Shown here piece by piece: positions 44,201 to 58,011 of a stretch of 64,000 nucleotides of DNA. The notes under the pieces were generated by a model. The model saw only the letters and a program-made list of their open reading frames with translations. It was not told the origin of the DNA and made no database searches. The number at the start of each line of letters is the position of its first letter. Position 1 is the stretch's first letter. Source of the DNA: Chlorophyllum brunneum (lineage: Eukaryota; Basidiomycota; Agaricomycetes; Agaricales; Agaricaceae); NCBI GenBank assembly GCA_963576785.1, contig OY756142.1:1736001-1800000 (forward strand). Reading direction: 5' to 3'. Made by a program: the position numbers and the translations under genes.

Positions 44201-47200
44201 TCAATTTTGAATAACACATGAAATATCGGCCGATACTAACTTGTTGTTAATTTCGTCAAGGAACGGCTCAAAATTAAACTTGACTCTTCCGCCGAATAAT
44301 ATTAAACAGGATTGTTTCTCGTACTTCGCCTGCAACAGATCTTCCATGCGAATATTTTCAGTGGCAATCTTACTCGTAATACCAAGCATTGTAGATTCCA
44401 ATATCAGAGTAAAAACGCCAACCGAGTCAGATGAGATCTTGATATGGAATTTGTCGTACTGACGGGGCGAGTATTGCTCGATGGATAATAGGACCTTCTT
44501 GTCGTATAAGTCTTTCGCGGTATAGAAGTATGATCCAAACTTCGGAGTAACCCCCGCCTTTTGAAGTTCTCGAACATGCCAGAATTGCTTGGTGAAAGGA
44601 ATAACGAATCGCTTCTTCCTGCAAAGTTGGTGATGGCTTTGTCAGTTTAAAGCTATCCAGGGCTGAGATAGAAGAATCGCTGTACCCTTTCTTCTGCTGC
44701 ATGGTATTCATGCCAGCTTCTACATGATTCTGATAGCTGCTGATCTGCTCCTCATGAAATTTCTTTCTTTCCTGGAGGTGTCGCAATGCTTCCTTCATGC
44801 TCTTCATCTCCTGTTGTCGCTGCATACGTTTTCGGTGTTTGCTTCGCACGTCGCCAGCAATTGCATTCAGGATCCCCTGGAATCCATCATCACGTGTTAT
44901 CTTGCCTTGTTTCTCCAGTTCTAGGAGATTGGTGATGGCCAATGCTTTGACAGCAGCAAACCTCCACCTACACGACATGAGCACAAGAGCAATGAGGACA
45001 GGTGCTCTAAGACACACGTTCTGATATCTTCTAGTCTGTACGCGTCATTACCAGCGGCAGAGGGTTGGCGTCTTGAATGTTGTCGGCTTTGTTCATTAAG
45101 GGCTTCCGCCTCAAGAATATCCTCCCAGGCAGACTCATCCTGCTCTGTGACTGGGCGCATCAGGGACTCCAGAAGATCTTGAGCTGGCTGGACCCGGAGG
45201 ATCGCTAAAACTCCGCGTTTGGCCTGAACCCAAAGTGTCTTTTCTTCCGCCTGAGGATCTGGAGAAACAAGTTGAAATCGAGCGAGACAAACGGAAAATC
45301 GGTGGCTTACCTCCCACAGTGGCAAAGCGATTGGTTAGTTCGAGTGTGACAGCGGTGTCCCGAGCATCCTTCAGTTCTTCATCCGCAAGATTTGGGACTC
45401 CAACTAGTTCATTCAAAATGACTCGTAATGTATCATTAGATTGAGGCGCCTAGGTAAACAGATGAAATTAATGGAATTCAGTCATTTTTGCTGGACTTAC
45501 AAGAACTTTAAGGTGCTGCAGGAGAAGGCCATGCATTGTGTACACCTCGTTAGGGGAAATATAGATGGGTTTGGGTTGTACGGTGACATCCAAAAACTCG
45601 TGTGCATAGAAGTAAGATTCAGCATCGGGGACGTCAGCCACTGTAGTGCAATCAACAGAATACTCGTACATCAAGGAGGGTGAACTTTACCTTCTAATAG
45701 CCATGCAGACATGCGACTTGAGGCTTCACGGACAAAATCATTCATGGGTATGTAAATGGGCTGATCATCTCCAAACTCTCTGCCAGTTACAGTCTGCGTC
45801 AAGACTTTAGAAACTTGAGCGAGATTCTTTCGTGCAGTAATTTTGACCGTCTTCGGGACAATTTCAAAGACTTCTGGTGACCTAGGAACAACGTTAATTG
45901 TATTCACTGAGAGAGTGCAACAGCGGCGTTCGAACTCACATGATGATTGGAGATATGTAACGATAGTACACCAAACGTCCAACACACGACGCATATTGCT
46001 CATCTGAGCCATTAGGAAACCTCTCCTGGTAATTTGAGTCAGCACTACGCCTTGGCTTTTGATGTTAATCTCACTCTGAGAGCTAGTAGGGTTTCTCGGG
46101 CGAGGTACCTCATACTGAAAGGCATTTTCTTCGTGGATGTCGTGATAGCTCTTACGAACGCATCTGACCACCACTGCACCAATTGAAGTTCTGGGTCCAA
46201 TTGAGTAATGGTTCAAAGAGATGAGGATGTCACTTACGGCGAATGTACATGGCCCTTGTTTCAGGGTATTCAAGAGCTTCCCTAAAGTTCACTTCTTTCG
46301 GGGCAGGGCTGGCCATACCAGATTTGAGCTCTTCCATGGTTATACGAGAGTGATGTAGCTGAGATTGGTGTCAGTGTGATGTAGAAAAAGTAGGCAGGAG
46401 AAACAGGTGCACCAAGGTAGGATCAGCCTCTAGGTCGAGATCAGCAGATTCGATTACTTCTTTGATGATAGTTTGAAAAGCTTCACGAGCGAATGTGCTC
46501 TGCCTCGGTCGAATATAGTGGACCGTGATATTCAGGTAGATGGGGTGGTTACGGACAAGATCATCAATACTGTTTGCTGTTGCAATTTCGTCTCGAATGG
46601 CAAGCTAATAGGAGTCAAAATAAACTCAAGCGCTGTGGGGCGGGTTAACATACCTGTAACAACTTCAACAATAAGAAATCCTCGCGACGATCTTGACCGT
46701 AACCGAAAAGCGTCAAGACAACTCGTTCTGTGAACCTTCGACTGGGCTCTGGGACACCGCCTTGGGAGAGCTTCCAAATCAGGCGACTCAGATACTCGCC
46801 ACGGGTCTGGAGAAGGAAGAAAAGTTGTTGATATAACTCGAGCTTTCTCCTTGCAGTATGATCCACAGCACTTGATCCGGAGAAAGGATCCCCATGATCA
46901 GCAAGAAGTTTGACCCTAGCAGCGTGCATAGTAGCGCTGTCAGCTCCCTTCCTTTTCTTCGCGTTATCGACCATGAGGGCAACCTTTACATCCAGGCTGT
47001 TGACCTCATTCTCCAGCCCTTGGTTCTCCCGGATACACTCCACAACCTGCTTCCTCAACCTCTCTACCTTGATTTCCTCCTGGAAGTCGGCCTCAGAGTC
47101 ATCGAGTAAGTGGACGAAGTTCTTGATTGTGCCAACGGAGACGTTGGTTCCCATCGTCAACTGACGGTACTGTTCGCGGGTCTCCTTCGCGCGGAAAAGA

Positions 47201-50200
47201 GACTGGATCTTTACGACTTTACTGAGGTTGGAATGGTAATAATCCATCTTGGCCTTGAATTGGCGTCGAACCAAGGCACCGCATAACATCGCCTGAAGGA
47301 TAGTAGCAACCTGTTCACTACGATGTAGGTGATCTGTCCACGCATGGTAGTCGTTTCGGACAAACGCGCCACGAATTGCAGCTTGAAGGTTGGTCACATC
47401 AGGGACAACATAGTCCAAGTTGCGCTTTAGCCCAACATGGCGGTGCCGCGTTAAGCTGGCTCGAGCGAGGGCTTGAAGTGATAAAACTGTCTTCAAGTTC
47501 TTGGGCGCTTCGAGAGCTTTAACAAGGCTCGTATGCTGCTGACGAGCGATTTTTGCTCGAGCACGAGCTTGGAAACCAACCACCAGGGGAGTAACACGTC
47601 GTAATCCACGAATGAGGAGTAATAAGCGCTTTCTGGCCAGGTACGTGCGAACGGCAGCTTGTATGCGTATTACAATATCTGTAACATTCTCCAGCTTGGC
47701 CAGCTGGCTTCGAACACGACGACGTACGAGAATCCCACGAAGGTGTGCCTGCAACCCAATGAATACCGGGCTCATCTCAGTCAGGTTGTGTTGCTGTCTC
47801 CTCAAAGCTCGCCGAACGAGTGCGCCACGAGTGAATGCTTGAATATGAACAACGGAAAACCCTATTTGCGGTAGACTGAAAGTCTTCTTGAGCTCTGTTC
47901 GCGCTGTTCTGGTGATGCGAGCGCGCGCGAACGCTTGTAGACGCGTCATCGAGGTACTGATAAGTCGGAGCGCCCCCTTGAGCTTCTGGAAGCGACGGCG
48001 CTGCAGAACTCCACGAGACTGGGCTTGAATTTTGACAACTGTGTAAGAGGTTCCTCTGATCCGCCGCATATATGTACTCCAGCGGCGCTTCGCGAGGGCT
48101 GCCCTGGCGGCTGACTGGAATACAATAACCCAGGGCACAAGGTTTGCCTGCTCCTGCCTTTGGGAACGAATATGATTTCTCACCAAGAAGCCCCGGCATT
48201 GTGTTTGGAACTTGGTGATGTGACGTTCAGCGAACCGCATGCGAGCTTGGATGTTTGTGCGTGCACGTCTTGAAAGATAACCACGGGCAAGAGCCTGAAC
48301 AGCCACAATGGAGTCTTCGTTCTCGGCCAAAAGCCTCTGACGAACTGGACCAGGATTAGCAAGAAGGTAGCACATACACAGAGGAATGGCTCACGTTCTT
48401 CTGCAGTCTCAATCTCTGGCTCTGTCTTCTCATTGATTTCTTTGGCCAACTCTCTCCCAACATTGCCAAAATTGGGCATCGCAACCCCAGATTCTTTCAA
48501 GCCCTTTTGTGTCTTTTGTAGTTCATCATCAGAGAAATGGAGGTGTCCGATCAAATTACCGATCCTCTGGGCCATACCGCGACGCGCAAGGAGATGACTA
48601 AAACACTCAGTGAGTAGACACCCGTAAACAGTTGACTTCGACTACATACCTTAGGGCATGGATGCAGTAGATGACTTTGGGGATGTTTTTCTTCTCGTAA
48701 AGGTCTGTAAGTTCAAAGATGAATCCCTGTTTTCTATGTCAGCAGGCTCTCTGCGACTGGTCTGATCCAAGGTACCTCAGGCAGGCCCACATCACGAACG
48801 AATTTGAAGAATACATTGATATTGTCGGAATGGCGAAAATCGCGAAGGTTAGATGACTAGAATTCATGCTGTTGAAATCTCGTCTACCAACTCAATAGAA
48901 ACCTTACCTCGAAAATTCGCCTGACCGATTGCGGGTGGAAAACGCGAACAAGTTTCGCGAGCATGACCCCATTGCGAAGGCCGTCCTCCATCTCCAAAAT
49001 ATTGAAACCCATTTTCTCTCCAAGGCATCCTTCAATCCATTGGTGGGCTTCTCCGACATGACAAAGGTATTCGTATGCTTGAATGAGATGTCGTTGGGTA
49101 TCTGCCCAGTTGCTTCCATAATATCGAGAAGCTGGGGCAGGAGAAGTAGGAGCGCTCGGTGCTTTAAGTTGCAGACGACCAGGGAGGCCAGCAACACCCT
49201 CAGTATCGGAAACCGTAAGACCAGGTACCTCTGGGATACTCTGGCTCCGAGAGGGTGATGCCGGGCTATTTCCAAACACCACATCTTTATGCTCTCCTTC
49301 CCTCACTGGAGATATTGGCTCAAATTCTTGATGGAAGAACATCGGTTCTTCGACACTCTTAGGTTTACTTTCCTCTTCCCAGGTTTCGTCGCCATCGCCA
49401 CTCGCTATCCGAGGCAGATGTCTTCCCATTCTGCGACCAACGATCAAGTTCTCGCCGTAGGTGGAAGCTTTCTTGCTGGACATGTAGGAGCTTCGGTAAG
49501 GGCTAGGGGACATAACAGACGAAGGGCGACCAAGAGATGAGGGTTGGGGAGAGATAGTGATTTTGTCCTCGTTCAAGGAGTTGACAGAGTTATTACGACT
49601 CAGGGTATAAAAGGGTTTTGTGGAAGAATCTTTGTCCGCTGTAAATGAAGTAACGGACTTGTTGCGACCGAGTGTATAAAAAGGCTGCTGAGCGCTTTTC
49701 CCGGGCGTCGATAGGACGGCAGAGGAGCCGTAAAGCGAACTTGATCGGTTTCTGGATATACTGGTGGTCGAAGTGGCAGGTGGGGACGGGGAAAATATAT
49801 CATTTGTGGGCTGAGTAGCTTTCAATCTCGAGATCGGCTTTGTATCCGTCCCCTCCGGGGGACTTACCCAACTTGTTGAAGGAGAATCCAACGAAAGCGA
49901 GCTGTGGCTCCGTAGGGGAGAATACTGCCTAACCGCAGAGGTTTGGGGCAATTCACGAGAGAATCGAGCATTGGACGCAAAAAAAGTGTTGTGCGAAGAT
50001 GAGACAGAGTTTGAAGATGAGTGTCTAGAGCTGGATGGGTTGAATGGAGTCGTAGATGAGGGTATGTGAATACGATGAGGCGAAGACGAAGACGGTGAAT
50101 CCGCTTCAACTGATACTCCTGTCGTATTGGGAGACAGCGGAGAGGCGATGATAGGCTCGGGCATAGTTCGTCGCTTGAGATATGTTGGAGTTCTCTGGAC

Positions 50201-50638
50201 CTCCGGAGCTGATGTTGACGAGGTGGAGGCGACGCTCGAGGCGCCATTATGAGAAGATGTTGAGCTACTGGTCGCATTGGGCGAGACGTTTTCGACAATA
50301 GTCGACTGTGGTCTGGAAGGCTCGCGAGTGGGACTGGAGTTGAGATGGTGAGCGTCCTCTGCTTCTGCTTCTCGCGATCGTTCTTCCCACTTTCCTCTCA
50401 GCAAATCTAGACTACTGCTGGGACGGTGGGAAGGTGTCCATCTTCTCGATCCTATAGATGTACCCGAAGAGCCTGTGGGAGTGGCAAGAATGCCTACCCC
50501 CGACTGAGAGTTATTGCGCGATAATCGTGAACCCCCCCCTGTAGATGACGTCCGCTCAAGTAAACGCGTTTGGTACGCAAAGGGACCTCCAGATGAGGAT
50601 TTAGGCGTGTGATGTGGTGTTTGGTTTGGTGCGCTCAT
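44201..50638 (-). CDS. IQGAP-type scaffold (CH, IQ array, RasGAP-related domain)
   Basis: Actin and calmodulin-binding scaffold of cytokinesis and polarity, related to yeast Iqg1 and fission yeast Rng2. ATG 50638 (MSAPNQTPHHTPKSSSGGPF) starts a long Ser-rich N-terminus. The single calponin-homology domain begins RHLIQAYEYLCHVGEAHQWI with LRNGVMLAKLVRVFHPQSVR. An array of about 14 IQ-like motifs follows (VQALARGYLSRRARTNIQAR ... IQSLFRAKETREQYRQL). The GAP-related domain includes LIWKLSQGGVPEPSRRFTER and VGRLVYYRYISPIIM then SPEVFEIVPKTVKITARKNL; that YYRYxxP core is the family's hallmark. The RasGAP C-terminal region runs to the end (LLQAKYEKQSCLILFGGRVK, FEPFLDEINN). The stop is 44201, or 44187 if a last small intron is removed. 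Long first and IQ exons, other introns short. Confidence 0.93.
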
Positions 50639-50852
50639 GGAGGAATGAGGACATAGGAGAGGAGGATTGACGGCGTAGCGAGGGAGCACAGCGCCGATAG
50701 AGCATCGACCGAGAACACCCAAATGATGAACGCCAGAACACTCGAGAGCACGTGCTGTCCCAATCACCTTCTCTACCCAAAACCAGTAACAACAACCTAC
50801 GACTACGAACGTAAGTAGGAAACTGACTACATTCGCCACCTGGTCCCGCAAC

Positions 50853-53720
50853 CTATAGCTTCGAAGACACCTTCCTGGCTTGACGTTTCTCCCATTCCGC
50901 AAGCGCAATTTTGCGCAACTCGCTTTTCAGAACCTTACCAGACGCAGTTTGTTCTAACGACATGTGCATTAGTGTTGAAAGATGGCTGGTTGAAAGCACC
51001 GTACCAAACCGTTGGTCCTGAACAACGACCATGACTGGCACAGCAAACTTGGGCAAACTAAGGGAAATATGTATGTCAGCGCATGCGATATACTGCCACC
51101 ACACTAAGGACCTTCTTTGCGCCAAGGCAATCAAACCCTCTTCAGTCACTTGACCTCTGCCTTCTGGGCGGATCGATACCACTGCAGCTACTTGTTCTCC
51201 TAATCGAGCATCAGGTATACCAACAGCAGCTACTTCCGCTAGCCGGGAGTCGGCATAGAGCGCATTTTCAACTGACACTGAGTCCTGTCGTTCAAATTGG
51301 ATGAACACTGTATCAGGCAGTGTTTCATCATAACCCACGATATTTTCACCACCACGAATGATTATATCCTTGACTGTAAACCATTCAGAGAAGCTATGGC
51401 CATCGTGCTTTGGTGCTTACTTCGGTCACGAATATAAAGAAAGCCTTCCTCGTCGAGTAGACCCAGGTCCCCGGTCTTTAGCCAGCCATCCTTGGTTAAG
51501 ACTTTATCGGTTGCAGCTGAGTTTACTTGAGTAAATAATAAATTTCTCAGCAACAGGCGTAATACCTTTATCACCCCAGTATTCCTTCATGACATTCGGT
51601 CCTCGCAACCAAACTTCACCGACCCTACCCGGAGGTGCTTGCTTGTCGCCGTCCATTATAACGATCTCATTCACAGGTGTAGCCAATCCGCTACGCGGAT
51701 CGATCAAAAATTGAAACGGAGGTGGGAGATCTGAAAACCTTACCAAGTAGCTGTTCGAGTGGCGTAATCCTCCCCTGCTAAACCAGTCGTCAAAACCCCA
51801 ACAGCTGAGATCGCGAACCATTTGAGCTCACCGACACTGACTGCCACACTGTTGGTCTCCGTTAAACCATAGCCTTGGCTCCTGTTCTCAGGGAGAGGTG
51901 GTCAGAGGTCTTCAATCGAGAAAGACCAAATGGTGTGTACATGACTGCGTCAGGAAACATCCTCTGGGCTCGTCGTGGTAACGTGTCATGCGCTGGAGCA
52001 CCACCAAACATGAGCGCTTCGAGAGGGTGCCCAGTAAGGGTTCCCTCAGTGAGGTCCGAAACCATTGAAGGGACACTGAACTGATAATTAATTTTGTGTG
52101 CGTTGGCTTAAAGAGAGGAATCACCCTCCAGCTATTGCAATATGCTCGTCTCTGATTAATCTACCCGAATGTTATAAGCAGGGTTAAACGCAGATAGGGA
52201 TACTCAAAATATCCACCTTGTGGCTGAAGTAGACTGAGCAAATGTAAAGTGGCAAGGCATTCGTAACTCACCTTCCTGAATGCTCCATTTCCGCATCAAG
52301 ACGATCTTGAGACCTCCCATGGTTGCCATCATCTAAACCCGTCTTAGTATTTTACATAGGGATTTGAGGAAATCCCCTTACAGTCACACTGGTAGACCCA
52401 GTGACGTGGAAAAGTGGTACCGAGATCAACATGGTCTTCTGAGGTCCTGGGACTGGGACAGGAAGATCTTCCCCACGGCGTAGTGCTGCACGACGAGAGG
52501 CTGCCAGAACCTTTGTCCCCTTAAACCTCCGAATGAATGAAGAATAGCTAAGAGTCTCACGTTTATAGTGTTCGTCAGCCATTGACGTTGGGTGCTCAAG
52601 ACGCCCTTAGGCAGACCGGTCGTGCCTACGGGCACATAAGAATGAGGGGGTGATTAGTCTGACATCCCACATACCTGATGTAAACAAAATAGAAGCGTGA
52701 TCCTCGGGGACGATACCAGGGTCACTGGTGAGAACACTCTGATAGTTGCCCTTATACGTATCCAAGGCCTCCTCCCATGTTTGCATGCCTTTCCATTCGC
52801 ACTTCCCTTCGTGCGCTCGTAAGACCAGGAACCCGATTGTCCCTACATCTGCAACAAGTTTTGAAACATTGGGCTCCAGGCGATCCGCACGCTCTGTATC
52901 CACCACCGCAAGCTTGCACTGAGTGTGTGCAAGACAGTGATGTAATACATCAAGCGGCAACCACCTGTTCCAGCGATCAGTGGAAGAAATGGACAACGAG
53001 AAAAAATATACGAACGCGTTTACCAGCACGGGTACGGCGCCAATGAGATCTTAATAGCAGAAGGTGAGCAACCGTATCCCAATAGACCATCGAAGACATA
53101 CGACAAGCCCAAAAAGCGATTAAAAACTCGGGATAATTGCGCGAGCAAATAGCCACCCGGTCACCTTTGGGAACGACGTCATGTTGAATGCTGATAGGTA
53201 CGATGAACAAATGGCCTACCCTTGTGAATGCCATACGAATCGCGGTATACCGCTGCAGCCCTTACCGACCGTTCGAATATCTGACGATAAGTATACCGTT
53301 GCTGCTCGTAAACGACGTATTCGGCGTCTGCATGATCCTTGGCAGCGAGGAGCCAAAAGACACGTAAGGAGGGCCACAAATTCTTGTACACCCGCTGTAG
53401 ACGTCCATCGATGAGTCGCGTTTCTAGTTCATGAGGTGTGCCAGGTGCACAAAGGAGGGCCTCAGCTAACAGATCGCAGTTAGTCCCTAGGACTTGCGTA
53501 GGACACGCAAAGAAGTGCAACCCAAGAACAACGTACCCTCAGCCAAAGTTCGCTTGGGCTTCCAGTCAGACATCAGGTCACAGGGCAAAGAAACGTCAAA
53601 CTTGCGCGCAGCTGCGGCTTTATACGTGCAAGTTGACAGGGATGTAAGATTGGCTTGCGACGGTCGGAATCTACAAGAAATCACATCCGGACGGGGATCT
53701 CGATATTCAAAGGTAGACAT
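50853..53720 (-). CDS. Acyl-CoA synthetase (AMP-forming), peroxisomal, C-terminal SKL
   Basis: Adenylate-forming enzyme that activates a carboxylic acid to its CoA ester. ATG 53720 gives [20 protein letters not shown]. Core motifs are [40 protein letters not shown] (ATP/AMP-binding loop), [52 protein letters not shown] with [24 protein letters not shown] [18 protein letters not shown] and [15 protein letters not shown] (catalytic Lys). The protein ends [10 protein letters not shown], a canonical type-1 peroxisomal targeting signal. That points to fatty-acid or related acid activation for peroxisomal beta-oxidation. About ten short introns. Substrate chain length is not evident. Confidence 0.9.
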
Positions 53721-54176
53721 ATATCCTGGATCATGAGGTCCAGTGGTTTTGTTTTTAGGAACCCAGGGTGGCAGGGGGCGGCCTCTGGGTAGCTTTTCTC
53801 TTGGTCAGGATGGGCGCCGAAATTCGGCTTCACACCCGTTCCCCTCGCCTGGGTGTTTAAACACAAGAATGCGTCATGGGTGCGTAGTGACGGCTGAAAT
53901 GCACTATCGAACTCCAGGACATTAGTGGGGCTTAATGGCCCAGAAAACGTACATAACGAGGTCAAAATATATTCCTTTAAAACACCATCCAGAATGAATG
54001 TCCATACTCCACATATCGTGGAGATGAGAACTGATGCGTGCGACTCATTTATGAGTGAGGCATCCATCGGGATGGTTTTTATGTAAACTACAGTCCTCGG
54101 TTGGCTAATGCGTGCGAACATCAAAGCTGATACCAGAATGCAGCGATAAGGCAGAGAGCAAACGCCGCCCGACTAC
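53721..54176. promoter_or_regulatory. Divergent promoter, acyl-CoA synthetase / VIP1
   Basis: 456 bases between two divergent start codons. Both promoters must lie here. The minus-strand frame 53681-54124 runs through it but has no recognisable content and overlaps the start of the synthetase. I see no clear regulatory motif. Confidence 0.45.
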
Positions 54177-57100
54177 ATGCATCCACGAGATCGTCAGACA
54201 CGTAGATCGTCCTTCTTCAATTCAGCAGACAGGGCACAGCATCCAAGTTCAATTATAACCCGGTCTTCATCGCCTTCGTCCACAAGTTCATACTCGGACC
54301 TGACCTCAACGATTGACCCCCACAGAGATAACAGGCACGGCCTCAGGTTTCTCGCTCCCCTCATAATGACCAAGGACATTTCCCCTAGGTATGCGCTGGC
54401 GCCAAAGAAGGTCATGTTGGGCGTTTGTGCCATGGATATCAAGGCAAGGAGCAAGGCGATGCGCGAGATCCTCACACGTCTGGTCGAGCGGGGAAGAGGC
54501 ACAATCGAAGTCAGAATTTTCGGTGACAAAGTCATTCTAGACGAAGGTACGTTACAATTGTTCGCTATGGATCATTAGCTGACACCCTTCAGACGTCGAA
54601 AACTGGCCTAGATGCGACGTCTTAATCTCTTTTTTCTCCACTGACTTCCCACTTGACAAAGCTATATCCTACGTTAAACTCCGGAACCCTTTCTGTATCA
54701 ATGATCTGGCTCCTCAAGCACTTCTTTGGGATCGTCGGCTTGTGGGCACAGTCCTTGACCACCTTAAGGTCCCAACCCCAAGGCGAATAGAGGTTTCACG
54801 CGACGGTGGTCCCAAAGTCGAAAAAGAACTCATCGAGCTCATGAAGAACCGACTTGGAATTACCTTGGGCAGGTTTCGGGTGACGCCAGAGGTTACGTTA
54901 CGAGCAGACGGGAACGCTATCATCGTCGACGGTGTCGTGATGGAAAAGCCTTTCGTCGAGAAACCTGTCAGCGGTGAGGATCATAATGTTTACATTTATT
55001 TTCGGGGTGGGGGCGGACGTCGACTCTTTAGAAAGGTGTGCATGACAGCAATTCATTTCATAATCAGCATTACTGAAAGCCGCACGTTCACATAGGTTGG
55101 GAACAAGTCCAGCGAACTTGACCCCAATCTCAATCATCCACGAACAGATGGCTCATATATATATGAGGAATTTGTCGATGTGGACAATTCCGAAGACATC
55201 AAAGTCTACACGGTCGGAAAAGAATACACGCACGCGGAAACACGCAAATCCCCTGTGGTGGACGGCCTTGTGCGACGGAACACTGAAGGCAAGGAGATCA
55301 GGTAGGAAGACATACCCCAACCCTCTGTGCCTTTCCTCTGACATGTGCACAGATTCATTACACGACTGACAGAAGAGGAAAAATCATGGGCAGACAAAAT
55401 ATGTGCAGGATTTGGTCAGCGTGTCTGTGGTTTTGACTTACTCCGCTGTGACAATGGAGAGCGAAGTCATGTCATTGACGTGAACGGGTGGAGTTTCGTC
55501 AAAGGCAACGAAACCTATTACGGTAAGAGAATGGACCCAGCCTCCTCTGCCTGATCGCCAATGATTTGTAGACAAGGCCGCCGATATTCTTGCCGCTCTG
55601 TGTATGCGTCTCTCGACTTCTCTCGACCGACCTCCACCAGGACCAGAAGGCGCCAACCAGGAGGCTCCTATGTGGACGCTGAAGGCCAGTGTGACTGTAT
55701 TTCGGCATGCAGATCGCACACCCAAAGTGTGTTCTTCATCTTGAGCGTTTCCGGAATTTGACTCTGTCGACCTTAGCAAAAGTTGAAATTCAATTTTCCT
55801 ATTGGAGAGCCATGGACACAACCTTTCGTCACCCTACTTAACGGCGAGACGGAAGAAATTATTCTTCGAGAAAAGGAGCAGCTAAGTTTGATAGCTACGG
55901 CTATCGAGGAGGCGCGTAACCTTGGTGCGGATGGAGAAGAGCTGAACAAACTTACCCAGCTCAGTAATGCACTGTCGCGTAAAATTGACCTTCCAGGAAC
56001 AAAAGCCCAGCTGAAACCAGTCTACTCAAAGAAGCAAGCAGGTCAAGTCAGGAAACTTACCAAACTCACACTAGTCTTCAAATGGGGAGGCGAGGTGTGC
56101 TGTTTCCAATCCTATCCCCCAGTCTCTTTCGCTGAATGCAAGCTTCTAGTTCACACATTCGGCCAGATATCAATCCCGTGACCTGGGGGAGAACTTGAAG
56201 AAGGACATAACAATAATGAGTACGTCTATTCAGTGTTCATTTTGGTCGTAATGTCTTACTCGCGCTTGTCCATTAGACAAGGAAGTACTCCAGAACGTCA
56301 AGGTATGGGGGTAATCGCTTCTTGCCATGTGGCGCTGACTCTGTATCCAGATTTTTACTTCCTCCGAACGCCGCGTCATTGCTTCTGCAGAAATTTTTGC
56401 TGCTTCTCTTCTCGACCCCCAACATCCGAGTTATTCAGTCCCATCATCGACTAGTAATGGTTCTCGGTCTTCCATTGATAGTAACGGCGGATTCATAAAC
56501 AAGAACTTCCCTCAACACCCTGATCAACAACCACTCAAGCTCATTGTCCGCAAGGACTTATTGGATGACTCCAACGCGGCAAAGGACCTCATGGATGACG
56601 TCAAGAAACGGCTGAAAATCTTGCTTAGACCTGGCGAGTCGGAAAAAAGACCTGACTTAACATGGCCCAAGAGCATGAAGAAGGAACCGGTGGAAGTTGT
56701 GAAGGTATGCGAGTTGATTTCAGGGTCTCAACGGGATCTCACTACCTCGGCAGGAAGTCATTGAACTCCTTAGCTCATTCCGCGACATCATGCGGAAAAA
56801 CTACGAGAAGTTCGACGTAGAGAAAATTCAAGAACGGTGGTATGTACATTATATCTTTCTTTTATGCTATACCTCAGCCTTTCCGCTAGGTGCTGTGGCG
56901 ATCAACCCTTTCTCTTCCGTGAGAGATGGGAGAAGTTGTTCGAAGATTTTTGTGATGTGGAACAAAAGAAGTTCGACCCCTCACGCGTATGTGAAGCCTT
57001 TTTTACTGTGGGTTTAGGACGAGCACACTGACACTGTCAGGTTTCCGAACTATACGACACCATTAAATATTGTGCCCTCCACCACCGCACTTTCCTCTTT

Positions 57101-57958
57101 GCTATCTTTGATGAGAATGGTCGTAATGACCCCGTTCACCCAAGTCAGGATCGCAAAATACACGAGCTTTATAGCCGCGCGAAGGCACTTTTTGATCTTG
57201 TTGCGCCTCAGGAATACGGCATTGACCCAGAAGAAAAGTAGGTGAAAAAGTTTATTTACCCGTGGTAGACGGACTGAGATCTTGAAAGGGAGGAAATAGG
57301 CATCTTGACTTCACTTCCGCTTCTACGCAATGTGGTACATGACCTTGAAGAGGCTCGTAATAACAACGGAAGCTCGTTGGCGGTTTACTTTACCAAGGAG
57401 AGCCACATTCACACTCTCGTTAACCTTGTTCTGCTTTCTGGACTTCCTATTGCTAATCGACGCATTCCTGAGCTTGACTATGCAGTAAGCATAGCTTCCC
57501 CCTTAGGTTTCCCGGTGCTTACTCCTTTGGGATAGTCTCATATCACATTTGAGCTATATGAACGAAATCATGGTCGAGGAAAAACGGATAAGGAATATTC
57601 AATACGTTTATCGCTCAGCGAGGGAGCGCATTCTTCCAACGTTTTAGACTCTACTCTGGATGCACGTCATTCGCTCAATGTACAAGCAAAGAGGTATTTT
57701 TCCTTTTGTATCCAGGGCTCACGTAAAATGCTGACTTAGTTTTAGAAAACTTACTCAACACTTACCTTATAGCCTCGTTATTGAAAGGCTCTCTAAACAC
57801 TTCCATAGGATGACTGACGTAGGTGTTTTCCCCTCGAATTTCAAGAGACACTGATCTAATACTTGGATCTTGTGTAGCTGGATGATGATGCTGGTTTAGC
57901 AGAAACCATTGATGCTATACCGCCTTCAGTAATAAGCGATGGTGTCAGCGACCATTAG
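54177..57958 (+). CDS. VIP1: Inositol hexakisphosphate/diphosphoinositol kinase (VIP1/PPIP5K)
   Basis: Makes 1-InsP7/InsP8 in the cytosol; Asp1 in fission yeast. ATG 54177 ([20 protein letters not shown]) gives a Ser-rich lead. The kinase half includes [45 protein letters not shown]-type [60 protein letters not shown] and [20 protein letters not shown] with NGWSFVKGN. The second half is the histidine acid phosphatase-like domain, opening [19 protein letters not shown] with the RHxDRxP residues kept. It continues [20 protein letters not shown] and [20 protein letters not shown], then [20 protein letters not shown]. The stop is at 57956-57958. Nearly all family blocks are present, split by about ten short introns. 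Confidence 0.96.
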
Positions 57959-58011
57959 CCACTGGGCATAATAGATAAACTGTAGCTATTGTTCTTTGAG
58001 TACCAATCATG

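Noticed and set aside
53681..54124. 147-codon minus-strand ORF upstream of the acyl-CoA synthetase
   Set aside because: Runs across the divergent promoter with no conserved content, overlapping the start of the synthetase in another frame.
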